A stretch of DNA of 64,000 nucleotides from CAZTGZ01 sp964613385 (GTDB taxonomy: Bacteria > Bacteroidota > Bacteroidia > NS11-12g > UBA9320): positions 19,102 to 83,101 of the forward strand of contig CAZTGZ010000009.1 of the NCBI GenBank assembly GCA_964613385.1, given 5' to 3'. The position numbers and the translations under genes are program-made. Shown here in pieces: positions 1 through 6,849 of the stretch; the first letter of the stretch is position 1; each line of letters begins with the position of its first letter. The notes under the pieces were generated by a model. The model searched no databases, was not told the DNA's origin, and saw only the letters and a list, made by a program, of their open reading frames with translations.

Positions 1-366
1 CATGGTATTACCGGTGAGAACCTGCTTAAATTTCTGGAGTCTCGTCTGGATAACACTGTCTTCAGATTGGGTATTGGAAAAACCAGAAGCGCAGCTCGCC
101 AGTTGGTAAGCCACAAGCACATCAAAGTGAATGGTGAAGTTGTAAATATTCCATCGTATCAGTTAAAACCTGGTGATGTGATCGAGGTTCGTGAAAAGAG
201 TAAGTCTCTGGAAGCTATCACTACTTCATTAACCGTTCGTAAAAACTTTGGCTGGCTGGATTGGAATCAAAGCGATTTCCGTGGAACTTTTTTGAATTAT
301 CCGGTAAGAGATGAAATACCAGAGAATATCAAAGAACAGCTGATCGTTGAATTGTACTCTAAATAA
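1..366 (+). CDS. rpsD: 30S ribosomal protein S4, C-terminal part (5' end outside window)
   Basis: S4 is a primary 16S rRNA-binding protein of the small subunit and nucleates assembly of the 30S body. The frame is open from base 1 to the TAA at 364-366. The first visible residues read LESRLDNTVFRLGIG, followed by the S4 RNA-binding core (ARQLVSHKHIKVNGEVVNIPSY), which is diagnostic. About 80 N-terminal residues lie outside the window. The apparent TTG start at 67 is internal and should not be used. rpoA follows after 21 nt and rplQ after that, the usual rpsD-rpoA-rplQ end of the alpha operon, so the three are very likely cotranscribed. Confidence 0.97.
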   Translation, partial: HGITGENLLKFLESRLDNTVFRLGIGKTRSAARQLVSHKHIKVNGEVVNIPSYQLKPGDVIEVREKSKSLEAITTSLTVRKNFGWLDWNQSDFRGTFLNYPVRDEIPENIKEQLIVELYSK

Positions 367-387
367 TCATTAATTAATCAAGAAATT

Positions 388-1380
388 ATGGCCATACTGA
401 ACTTTCAGAAGCCCGATAAAGTTATTATGCACAAAGAGACCAACAATTACGGTCTTTTTGAATTCTCACCTTTGGAGCGCGGTTATGGTATTACCATTGG
501 TAACGCTATGAGACGTGTTTTGCTCTCATCTTTAGAAGGGTATGCAATTTCTACCATTCGCATTCCTGGTGTTGACCATGAATTCAGTGGTATTAAAGGT
601 GTGATAGAAGATGTTACTGAAATCATCCTGAATTTAAAGCAAGTGCGCTTTAAGAAGATTGGCGATATTCAGGAAGGAGAGAAAATCTATATTTCTGTAA
701 AAGGTAAAGAGCAGTTTCTGGCTTCAGATATCGCGAGATTTACCAATGCATTTGAAGTTCTGAACGGTGACCTTGTGGTTTGCAATATGGAACCATTTGT
801 GAATCTTGAAATTGAAATTACCGTAGATAAAGGCCGTGGTTATGTACCCGCTGATGAGAATATCCCTTCGGATGCTCCAATCGGACTGATAGCCATTGAC
901 TCCATCTATACACCTGTTAGAAATGTTAGATTTAAAGTTGAAGATTTCAGGGTTGAACAAAGAACGGATTATGAAAAGTTGATTTTCGAAGTGGAAACCG
1001 ACGGCTCTGTACATCCGGAAGATGCCTTGAAAGAAGCTGCCAAAATTATGATTCAACATTTGGTGCTCTTCTCTGATGAAAGCATTTTGCTCGATAGTCA
1101 GGTGAAACCAAAGAGCGCAGAAGTTGATGAGAATATTTTGCATATGCGCAAACTTCTCAAAACTTCATTGGCAGATCTCGATTTATCAGTAAGAGCATAC
1201 AATTGCTTAAAAGCTGCAGAAATTCGCACTTTGGGCGAATTGGTGAGCTTCCATATCGAAGATCTGTTGAAATTCAGAAACTTTGGTAAGAAATCTCTAA
1301 CGGAATTAGAAGAATTTGTACGCGAAAAAGGATTGAATTTCGGTATGGATGTATCTAAATATAATCTTGACGACGAATAA
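388..1380 (+). CDS. rpoA: DNA-directed RNA polymerase subunit alpha
   Basis: This is the 330-residue alpha subunit; its dimer is the scaffold on which beta and beta' assemble. The N-terminal assembly domain (about 1-230) carries the conserved block GITIGNAMRRVLLSSLEG at residues 34-51. After a linker, the C-terminal domain (about 255-325) has the helix-hairpin-helix DNA-binding fold with the segment LKFRNFGKKSLTELEE, used for UP-element and activator contacts. Length is normal for the family. The ATG at 388 lies 21 nt after the rpsD stop, and rplQ begins 12 nt downstream, so it belongs to the same transcript. No anomalies seen. Confidence 0.98.
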   Translation: MAILNFQKPDKVIMHKETNNYGLFEFSPLERGYGITIGNAMRRVLLSSLEGYAISTIRIPGVDHEFSGIKGVIEDVTEIILNLKQVRFKKIGDIQEGEKIYISVKGKEQFLASDIARFTNAFEVLNGDLVVCNMEPFVNLEIEITVDKGRGYVPADENIPSDAPIGLIAIDSIYTPVRNVRFKVEDFRVEQRTDYEKLIFEVETDGSVHPEDALKEAAKIMIQHLVLFSDESILLDSQVKPKSAEVDENILHMRKLLKTSLADLDLSVRAYNCLKAAEIRTLGELVSFHIEDLLKFRNFGKKSLTELEEFVREKGLNFGMDVSKYNLDDE

Positions 1381-1392
1381 TAGAAAGCGAGC

Positions 1393-2190
1393 ATGAGACA
1401 CGGAAATAAGGTAAATGCCCTTGGGCGTAAAGCAGCTCACAGACAGGCGCTTCTTTCAAATATGGCCAGTTCCCTGATTCTTCATAAAAGAATCTTTACA
1501 ACGGTAGCGAAAGCCAAAGAATTAAAGAAGTATTTTGAGCCTCTGGTGACCAAAGGAAAAAGTGATAACACACATTCACGTAGGGTTGTATTCAGCTATC
1601 TTCAAAACAAAGAAGCAGTGAAAGAACTGTTTACCGTTGTTGCAGATAAAGTTGGTGACAGACCGGGAGGTTATACCCGCATTTTGAAAACACATTCACG
1701 TTTGGGTGACAATGCCGAAATGTGTATGATGGAATTGGTTGACTTTAATGATTTGATGCTGGAAGCGAAAGCGGATAGCGGAAAAGGAAAGTCTGCTAAA
1801 AAACGCACCAGAAGAGGAAGCAAGAAAGTTGAAGCGGCGGCAGCTGCTCCGGCTCCTAAGAAGGAAACAAAAGAAGTTGCAGCAGAAACGGTTGCGGAAG
1901 TAATCGAAGAGGCTATTGAAGCTCCGGCAACTGAGGATCTTACCATCATCGAAGGTATAGGACCCAAAATTGCTGAAGTTTTAAATGCTGCCGGTATTAC
2001 CACTTTTGCAACATTGGCTGGAACATCTGCTGAGCAAATTCGTGAAATTCTGGATCAGGCAGATGGAAACTTTGCTGCTCATGACCCGGGAACCTGGCCC
2101 GAACAAGCCGCCATGGCAGCTGAAGGACGCATGGAGGAATTGAAAACCTGGCAGGATGAACTCAAAGGAGGAAAAGAAACTCAAGAATAA
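1393..2190 (+). CDS. rplQ: 50S ribosomal protein L17 with C-terminal helix-hairpin-helix extension
   Basis: L17 sits near the exit-tunnel side of the large subunit. Residues 1 to about 125 are a complete L17 (start MRHGNKVNALGRKAAHRQAL, later GDRPGGYTRILK). The protein is 265 residues, about twice the usual length. After the core comes a Lys/Ala/Glu-rich linker (about 130-180). A small domain around residues 184-262 contains IEGIGPKIAEVL (from I186), a helix-hairpin-helix motif of the type found in nucleic-acid-binding proteins. I recall similar tails on some Bacteroidota ribosomal proteins (for example L21), so this is probably a lineage trait and not a gene fusion artefact. It is last in the rpsD-rpoA-rplQ operon and is followed directly by a terminator. 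Confidence 0.95.
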   Translation: MRHGNKVNALGRKAAHRQALLSNMASSLILHKRIFTTVAKAKELKKYFEPLVTKGKSDNTHSRRVVFSYLQNKEAVKELFTVVADKVGDRPGGYTRILKTHSRLGDNAEMCMMELVDFNDLMLEAKADSGKGKSAKKRTRRGSKKVEAAAAAPAPKKETKEVAAETVAEVIEEAIEAPATEDLTIIEGIGPKIAEVLNAAGITTFATLAGTSAEQIREILDQADGNFAAHDPGTWPEQAAMAAEGRMEELKTWQDELKGGKETQE

Positions 2191-2193
2191 CTG

Positions 2194-2219
2194 AAGCCCC
2201 GGATTGGGGCTTTTTTTTT
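2194..2219 (+). terminator. Rho-independent terminator after rplQ
   Basis: The inverted arms AAGCCCC and GGGGCTT are separated by a short loop and followed by a run of T. It starts 4 nt after the rplQ stop and closes the ribosomal protein operon. Confidence 0.9.
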
Positions 2220-2230
2220 AGTATTTTGGG

Positions 2231-2261
2231 TTGCCCATAACCCGTACATTTTTCATATTTG
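2231..2261 (+). promoter_or_regulatory. Bacteroidota-type promoter of hppD
   Basis: TTG at 2231-2233 is followed after 20 nt by CATATTTG at 2254-2261, one mismatch from the TAnnTTTG -7 consensus. It lies just past the rplQ terminator and 16 nt before the hppD ATG. Confidence 0.6.
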
Positions 2262-2277
2262 AAATAAAATAAATTGT

Positions 2278-3402
2278 ATGTCAGTATCTGAAATGCCAAC
2301 AACTGCCAGTCAAGTAGATTTCTTACCATTAAATGGAACCGATCATATCGAATTTTATGTCGGTAATGCCAAACAAAGCGCTTATTATTATCAAGCCGCC
2401 TGGGGATATGAATTGATCGCTTATGCGGGACCGGAAACCGGTATCCGCGATCGCGCATCTTATGTGTTGAAGCAAGGAAAGATCACCATAGTTTTAACCA
2501 CAGCCCTTCATCCGGACCATGAAATCTCGCAACATGTCAAATTGCATGGTGATGGCGTAAAATTCCTCAGTTTGTGGGTTGACGATGCTGCAGAATCATT
2601 TAAGCAAACCACTTCACGTGGAGCTCGTCCCTTTATGGAGCCAACCGTATTAAAAGATGAACATGGCGAGGTAGTAATTTCAGCAATTTATACCTACGGA
2701 GAAACGGTACATAGATTTGTAGAAAGAAAGAATTATCAGGGATCTTTCTTACCTGGTTTTAAAGCCCCATCTGCCAAACTGAAAGTTGAACCCGTTGGGC
2801 TCCTGCATGTGGACCATTGCGTTGGAAATGTTGAATTAGGCGGGATGAATAAATGGGTGGACTTCTATGAGAATGTGATGGGCTTTAAACTTCTATTGAC
2901 GTTTGATGATAAGGATATTTCAACGGAATATTCCGCCTTGATGTCAAAAGTGGTTTCTAATGGAAATGGTTATGTAAAATTTCCGATTAACGAACCCGCC
3001 GAAGGAAGAAAAAAGTCTCAAATTGAAGAATATCTCGACTTCTATCATGGACCCGGGGTACAGCACATAGCTGTTGCAACGTATGATATAATTCACACGG
3101 TTACAGAATTGCGCAAAAGAGGCATCGAATTTTTATATGTACCTGAAACATATTATGATGATATTCCGGAAAGGGTAGGAGAAATTGAAGAGGATCTGGA
3201 ACAATTAAAGGCACTCAATATTCTCATTGACCGGGATGAAGACGGTTACTTATTGCAGTTGTTTACCAAACCGGTCGAAGATAGACCTACGCTGTTCTAT
3301 GAAATTATCCAGCGCAAGGGTGCCAAATCTTTTGGTAAAGGCAATTTTAAAGCGCTATTTGAAAGTATAGAGAGAGAACAGGAACTACGAGGGAATTTGT
3401 GA
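2278..3402 (+). CDS. hppD: 4-hydroxyphenylpyruvate dioxygenase
   Basis: HPPD converts 4-hydroxyphenylpyruvate to homogentisate with O2 in tyrosine catabolism, using a non-haem Fe(II). The 374-residue product has two vicinal-oxygen-chelate repeats. The expected iron ligands are H180 (in VDHCVGN), H263 (in GPGVQHIA) and E342 (in FYEIIQR). The C-terminal GFGKGNF-like lid segment is present as KSFGKGNFKALFESIE. Length is typical for bacterial HPPD. The gene appears monocistronic: it has its own promoter, and the next gene on the strand starts 88 nt later with a separate promoter-like element. Homogentisate dioxygenase is not in the window. Confidence 0.96.
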   Translation: MSVSEMPTTASQVDFLPLNGTDHIEFYVGNAKQSAYYYQAAWGYELIAYAGPETGIRDRASYVLKQGKITIVLTTALHPDHEISQHVKLHGDGVKFLSLWVDDAAESFKQTTSRGARPFMEPTVLKDEHGEVVISAIYTYGETVHRFVERKNYQGSFLPGFKAPSAKLKVEPVGLLHVDHCVGNVELGGMNKWVDFYENVMGFKLLLTFDDKDISTEYSALMSKVVSNGNGYVKFPINEPAEGRKKSQIEEYLDFYHGPGVQHIAVATYDIIHTVTELRKRGIEFLYVPETYYDDIPERVGEIEEDLEQLKALNILIDRDEDGYLLQLFTKPVEDRPTLFYEIIQRKGAKSFGKGNFKALFESIEREQELRGNL

Positions 3403-3443
3403 TTTAATGTCCAGCAGATTAGGCATTTACGTGTATAAGTAGA

Positions 3444-3475
3444 TTGCCAATCTAAGCAGTGAACATGTTGCTTTG
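3444..3475 (+). promoter_or_regulatory. Probable promoter of the secreted protein at 3491
   Basis: TTG at 3444-3446, 21 nt spacer, TTGCTTTG at 3468-3475 (one mismatch to TAnnTTTG). The -7 box overlaps the alternative TTG start at 3473, which favours the ATG at 3491 as the real start. Confidence 0.45.
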
Positions 3476-3490
3476 CAAAAGCGAAACGAC

Positions 3491-4072
3491 ATGAAACATT
3501 TTTTTCTTTTAGCCTTTTTTCTCCAGGCGATCAGTGCACTGGCCCAGGGAGATGAAGCCTTTAATCATTTGGTACAATACAGAATTCCGGAGATTGCATT
3601 GTTAGATATTGAAACGGACGCGGGAAGCACAGATGTTTTGCTGGGATTGGTACAACCGAATAATGCGGGCAGTACCATCACCTTCGAAGACCAACCTGTT
3701 GACAATCTATGGCTTAATTATACTTCGGTAATCAACTCATTCCCACTCTCTTTAGATAAAAAAAGAAATATCACAGTTAAAGTGGGGTCAGGTTCTATTC
3801 CCAATGGTATCATTCTCAGAGTTAGAGCATTAGCCGCAACCAATTATGGGTCCGGAACTAAAGGGATAAGCAATGGCTGGATAAATGTGAGCACGACCGA
3901 CCAGATCATCGTCAAGAATATTAAAAGTGCGTATACAGGAAATGGTGCAGGAAAAGGCCACAACCTGCAACTCCGCATCAATCTCCTGAACGGGGGAAAT
4001 CAATTTCAACTACTGGATGCCAATCAGGACAATACGGAAATTACCCTGATTTATACGATTTCAGACAATTAA
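3491..4072 (+). CDS. Secreted beta-rich protein of unknown function
   Basis: The 193-residue product starts with a clear Sec signal peptide (MKHFFLLAFFLQAISALAQ, cleavage after AQ). The mature part is rich in beta-strand-prone, Gly/Asn/Thr-containing sequence (segments such as IALLDIE, LWLNYTSVI, ITVKVGSGSIP) and ends in TLIYTISDN. By eye this resembles Bacteroidota secreted Ig-like/WxL-like or fimbrial-type sandwich proteins, but I do not recognise a specific family and assign no function. The in-frame TTG at 3473 would put six charged residues before the signal peptide and overlaps the -7 box, so ATG 3491 is chosen. It converges with csaA, with one base between the stops. Confidence 0.75.
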   Translation: MKHFFLLAFFLQAISALAQGDEAFNHLVQYRIPEIALLDIETDAGSTDVLLGLVQPNNAGSTITFEDQPVDNLWLNYTSVINSFPLSLDKKRNITVKVGSGSIPNGIILRVRALAATNYGSGTKGISNGWINVSTTDQIIVKNIKSAYTGNGAGKGHNLQLRINLLNGGNQFQLLDANQDNTEITLIYTISDN

Positions 4073-4073
4073 A

Positions 4074-4409
4074 CTACTTTATAGGGGTTCCGTTAATAAC
4101 TGGTCGTTCCGGCTGCAATAGAACCACATTATTGCCATCTGACGTACAGCCTAAAATTAAACACTCGCTGATAAAATTGGCAATCTGTTTTTGTCCCGGA
4201 TTTACCAAAGCGATTACTTGTTTGCCGATGAGTTCATTGACTTGATAGAGGTCGGTAATGCGAGCTGATGTTTTTTTGATTCCTAATTCCCCAAAATCGA
4301 TCCATACTTTGAAACTGGGATTGCGCGCCTCCGGGAAAGCTTCCATTTTGATGACGGTGCCACAACGAATGTCCAGCAAATCAAATGCTTCCCCTGCTTC
4401 AGTTTTCAT
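4074..4409 (-). CDS. csaA: CsaA-like tRNA-binding-domain protein
   Basis: The 111-residue protein is a stand-alone OB-fold of the EMAP/Trbp111 type. It opens with FDLLDIRCGTVIKMEAFPEAR and has the family signature GIKKTSARIT plus GKQVIALVNPGQKQIA. Bacillus CsaA has the same length and motifs; it binds the outside corner of tRNA and was described as a chaperone for secretory proteins. The protein acts in the cytoplasm as a dimer. It lies 10 nt downstream of the ArsC-like gene on the same strand and is probably cotranscribed with it. Confidence 0.9.
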   Translation of the reverse strand: MKTEAGEAFDLLDIRCGTVIKMEAFPEARNPSFKVWIDFGELGIKKTSARITDLYQVNELIGKQVIALVNPGQKQIANFISECLILGCTSDGNNVVLLQPERPVINGTPIK

Positions 4410-4419
4410 GAATGCGAAG

Positions 4420-4785
4420 CTAAAGCAATTTTAGAATGTCAGAAGGATTGTCTAAGAACATCACTCTTTTGCCCCGAATGGCTATAGGGCTTCGTATTAA
4501 CCAAGGGTTTCGGATAACAATGTTCAACCAATCCTCATCAACAAAATCACGACCTTTCAAATTTTCCTGATAGTAAGGTTTGGATTTATCCAATAGATCC
4601 TTGGGCTTTTTGCCTAACATCAACAACCACTCCTTCCATTGGGTTTGGGTTCTGATGGAATTATTGAATTCGAAATGACTAACCCTGCGTGCAATTCCTA
4701 AAGCATATGCAAGCGCTTTTTTTGCTTTTGAACAACCGGGATTGTGAAGCAATACAATCTCTTCATTGGTAAAATTCTTGTGCAT
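4420..4785 (-). CDS. ArsC/Spx-family thioredoxin-fold protein
   Basis: The 121-residue protein has the ArsC/Spx layout: an N-terminal strand, then NPGCSKAKKALAYA with a single active-site cysteine at C18, a helical insertion, and a C-terminal IRSPIAIRGKRVMFLDNP segment matching the cis-proline and GxP region of arsenate reductase-like proteins. Only one Cys is present, so it is not the CxxC redox-switch form of Spx. No arsenic genes lie nearby, so arsenate reduction is not supported; a glutaredoxin-like or regulatory role is equally possible. csaA follows 10 nt downstream. A short inverted repeat sits just before its start codon. Confidence 0.85.
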   Translation of the reverse strand: MHKNFTNEEIVLLHNPGCSKAKKALAYALGIARRVSHFEFNNSIRTQTQWKEWLLMLGKKPKDLLDKSKPYYQENLKGRDFVDEDWLNIVIRNPWLIRSPIAIRGKRVMFLDNPSDILKLL

Positions 4786-4786
4786 A

Positions 4787-4804
4787 AGCGTCTATTTTGA
4801 CGCT
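4787..4804. repeat. Inverted repeat in the leader of the ArsC-like gene
   Basis: Perfect 6-bp arms AGCGTC (4787-4792) and GACGCT (4799-4804) flank a 6-nt TATTTT spacer. It begins one base upstream of the ATG on the minus strand. It could be an operator or a small hairpin near the ribosome-binding region; a TATCTTAG box lies just upstream. Confidence 0.4.
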
Positions 4805-4905
4805 AAGATAGCAGAAAATGACAAAAAACAAACATTTTGTCTGAGAAAATTATTTCTTAAGTGCGCTTGTCTAAAGAATTTATTGGAGATGAATTTTAAT
4901 TTCTG

Positions 4906-5682
4906 CTAGAATTGTTTTCCGGTTTTCAAAGGGTCTTTTAAATCAATCCAATATATGGAGACAGGCTCATCGGTTTCAATGGTTCCATTGCGATTAGAAT
5001 CAACATGATTAAATACGAAAAGAACATCATTTTCTGAGTCATACTCTGATTTGTAAGCCGAAAGATTTTCCTGGAACATTGTTTTTACTTTTTGCCCCTC
5101 TTCATTGAATAGGAACATTCGTCTCAAATCTTTGGCATTGATAAACCCATCTTTGTTTGTATCTTCATTATAGGCAGAAACCATGAAATATTTCCGATTT
5201 ACCGGTTCAAAATTTAGTGTGTCTTCTATTTGGGAAGGCAGATACAGATTTTTAATCAAAACGGGTTTTTCGAATATATGATGAGCCTTATCAATACTAA
5301 ATTGATAGAAGGATAGATTGACCATGTTAAAACCATAGATGATTTGAAATCCGGGAATAATATGTTGATTCCAGTTATTTCCAACTGGATATTCATACTC
5401 ATCACTGAAGTAGGAATAATGATCGCCTATATATGATCTTGTTCTGTCTTTATTGTAGTTTACTTTGTATAGGGTGGTTATTCTTAAATCTTTGTTCGCA
5501 GTTATTAATACGCTTCCGGGTCTAATTTCAAGTTTATTCCCCAAGCCTTCAATTTCAGCCATGTTTTCCGATTCAGATTCGGATTCAACCTGAAAGCCTT
5601 TTTCATAGGTTTGCTTTTTCTTGCATCCAAAGAAAATTTCAATAAAAATACCGAGAACAAGAAGTTTCAAATAATACGACAT
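4906..5682 (-). CDS. Lipoprotein with two EF-hand-type calcium loops
   Basis: The 258-residue product has a lipoprotein signal ending at C20 (IFIEIFFGC) followed by KKK, then an acidic Ser/Glu stretch. I do not recognise the overall family. Two 12-residue loops match the EF-hand consensus: D174-D185 (DTNKDGFINAKD) and D228-E239 (DSNRNGTIETDE), each with Asp/Asn at positions 1, 3 and 5, Gly at 6, Ile at 8 and an acidic residue at 12. This predicts Ca2+ binding on a membrane-anchored protein in the periplasm or at the cell surface. The start codon immediately abuts the stop of the upstream M42 peptidase gene, so the two are cotranscribed. Confidence 0.8.
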   Translation of the reverse strand: MSYYLKLLVLGIFIEIFFGCKKKQTYEKGFQVESESESENMAEIEGLGNKLEIRPGSVLITANKDLRITTLYKVNYNKDRTRSYIGDHYSYFSDEYEYPVGNNWNQHIIPGFQIIYGFNMVNLSFYQFSIDKAHHIFEKPVLIKNLYLPSQIEDTLNFEPVNRKYFMVSAYNEDTNKDGFINAKDLRRMFLFNEEGQKVKTMFQENLSAYKSEYDSENDVLFVFNHVDSNRNGTIETDEPVSIYWIDLKDPLKTGKQF

Positions 5683-6753
5683 CTATTTAATATATCTAAA
5701 ATCTTCACCGCTCTTAATTTTTAGCAAGACCTCATACATCAATTGAATGACCTGTTCAATGTCTTTTTTATGAACAGTTTCTACTGTGGTATGCATATAT
5801 CTCAAAGGTAAAGAAATTAATGCGGAAGCTACACCTTCTGCACTAAAAGCAAAGGCGTCTGTATCTGTACCGGTGGCTCTGGAAACTGCGGCTCTCTGAA
5901 AGGGAATTTTCTTTTTTTCTGCGGTTTCAATGATGCGCTTGAGCAAGTTGTTTTGAACAGCCGGACCATAGGTTAAAACCGGCCCTCCACCACACTTGGT
6001 CTCACCTTGTTCAACCTTATTATACATCGGAGCTGTCGTGTCATGGGTTACATCCGTCACAATGGCTACATCCGGTTTTAATCGACGCGAAATCATCTCA
6101 GCGCCCCGCAGACCAATTTCCTCCTGCACCGAATTCACTACGTAAAGTGTATAAGGAAGCTGATTCTTACCTTCTTTTAACATTCTGGCAACTTCAGCGA
6201 TCATAAACCCGCCCATTCGGTTATCCAAAGCCCTTCCGGTGATAAAGTTTTCACCCAACTCCATTACATCTGCTTCAAATGTGGCAACCGTACCTACATG
6301 AATGCCCATTTTTTCTACTTCTTCGCGACTGGATGCCCCTACATCAATAAAGATTTTTTTAACACTGGGCGCTTCATCTTTACTGATGTCTCTGACATGG
6401 ATTGCCGGCCATCCAAATACACCTTTTACTTTCCCTTTATCCGTGTGCAGAATTACACGCATGGAAGGCGCAATTAAGGCATCTGAACCTCCGTTGCGTA
6501 TTACATAAATATATCCTTCCGGACTGATATAGTTGACAAACCAGGAAATTTCATCCGCATGAGCTTCGATTACAACTTTGTATGGTTTGCCCGGATTTAT
6601 CACGCCAACAGCTGTTCCATAGGTGTCGATAATATATTCGTCGATGTATGGTTTTAAATAATCAAGCCAAATCTGTTGACCACTGCTTTCAAAACCGGTA
6701 GGTGAATTGTTGTTTAAATACTTTTCAAGGAATTTTTTACTCTCTTTTCGCAT
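5683..6753 (-). CDS. M42 family metallo-aminopeptidase
   Basis: This is a 356-residue di-metal aminopeptidase of the M42 group (FrvX/glutamyl aminopeptidase/TET type), predicted to trim peptides in the cytoplasm as a large oligomer. The metal and catalytic residues are visible: H65 and D67 (EAHADEIS), D177 (ALDNRMGG), E211-E212 (QEEIGLRG), D234 (TDVTHDT) and H321 (RYMHT). There is no signal peptide. A TAAATTTG -7 box ends 4 nt before the ATG, implying an almost leaderless mRNA. The EF-hand lipoprotein gene follows without a gap. The family fold is certain; the exact substrate is not. Confidence 0.93.
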   Translation of the reverse strand: MRKESKKFLEKYLNNNSPTGFESSGQQIWLDYLKPYIDEYIIDTYGTAVGVINPGKPYKVVIEAHADEISWFVNYISPEGYIYVIRNGGSDALIAPSMRVILHTDKGKVKGVFGWPAIHVRDISKDEAPSVKKIFIDVGASSREEVEKMGIHVGTVATFEADVMELGENFITGRALDNRMGGFMIAEVARMLKEGKNQLPYTLYVVNSVQEEIGLRGAEMISRRLKPDVAIVTDVTHDTTAPMYNKVEQGETKCGGGPVLTYGPAVQNNLLKRIIETAEKKKIPFQRAAVSRATGTDTDAFAFSAEGVASALISLPLRYMHTTVETVHKKDIEQVIQLMYEVLLKIKSGEDFRYIK

Positions 6754-6757
6754 TCAA

Positions 6758-6765
6758 CAAATTTA
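6758..6765 (-). promoter_or_regulatory. -7 promoter box of the M42 peptidase gene
   Basis: Minus-strand TAAATTTG matches TAnnTTTG exactly and is separated from the ATG by only TTGA. No good -33 TTTG was found at 19-21 nt. Expected transcription start is at or next to the A of ATG. Confidence 0.55.
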
Positions 6766-6804
6766 TAAAGTGTTGAGAAATTAAAAGAGCCGGAATCATA
6801 AGTA

Positions 6805-6843
6805 AAAGAGGTGTTTATACACAATTTGTACAAACACCTCTTT
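6805..6843 (-). terminator. Long hairpin, probable terminator of the upstream peptidase side or of the RND operon
   Basis: Perfect 12-bp arms (AAAGAGGTGTTT and AAACACCTCTTT) with an inner TACA/TGTA stem lie 6 nt past the RND gene stop on the minus strand. The T-tract after it is short (TTTTAC), so efficiency is uncertain. Its position fits the end of the efflux operon. Confidence 0.7.
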
Positions 6844-6849
6844 GGTTTA

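Noticed and set aside
724..1394. Minus-strand ORFs of 139 and 98 codons opposite rpoA
   Set aside because: They lie wholly within a certain rpoA gene and have no family resemblance; they are shadows of its codon use.
4420..4785. Arsenate reductase call
   Set aside because: The ArsC fold is clear, but only one Cys is present and no ars genes are nearby, so function was not assigned.
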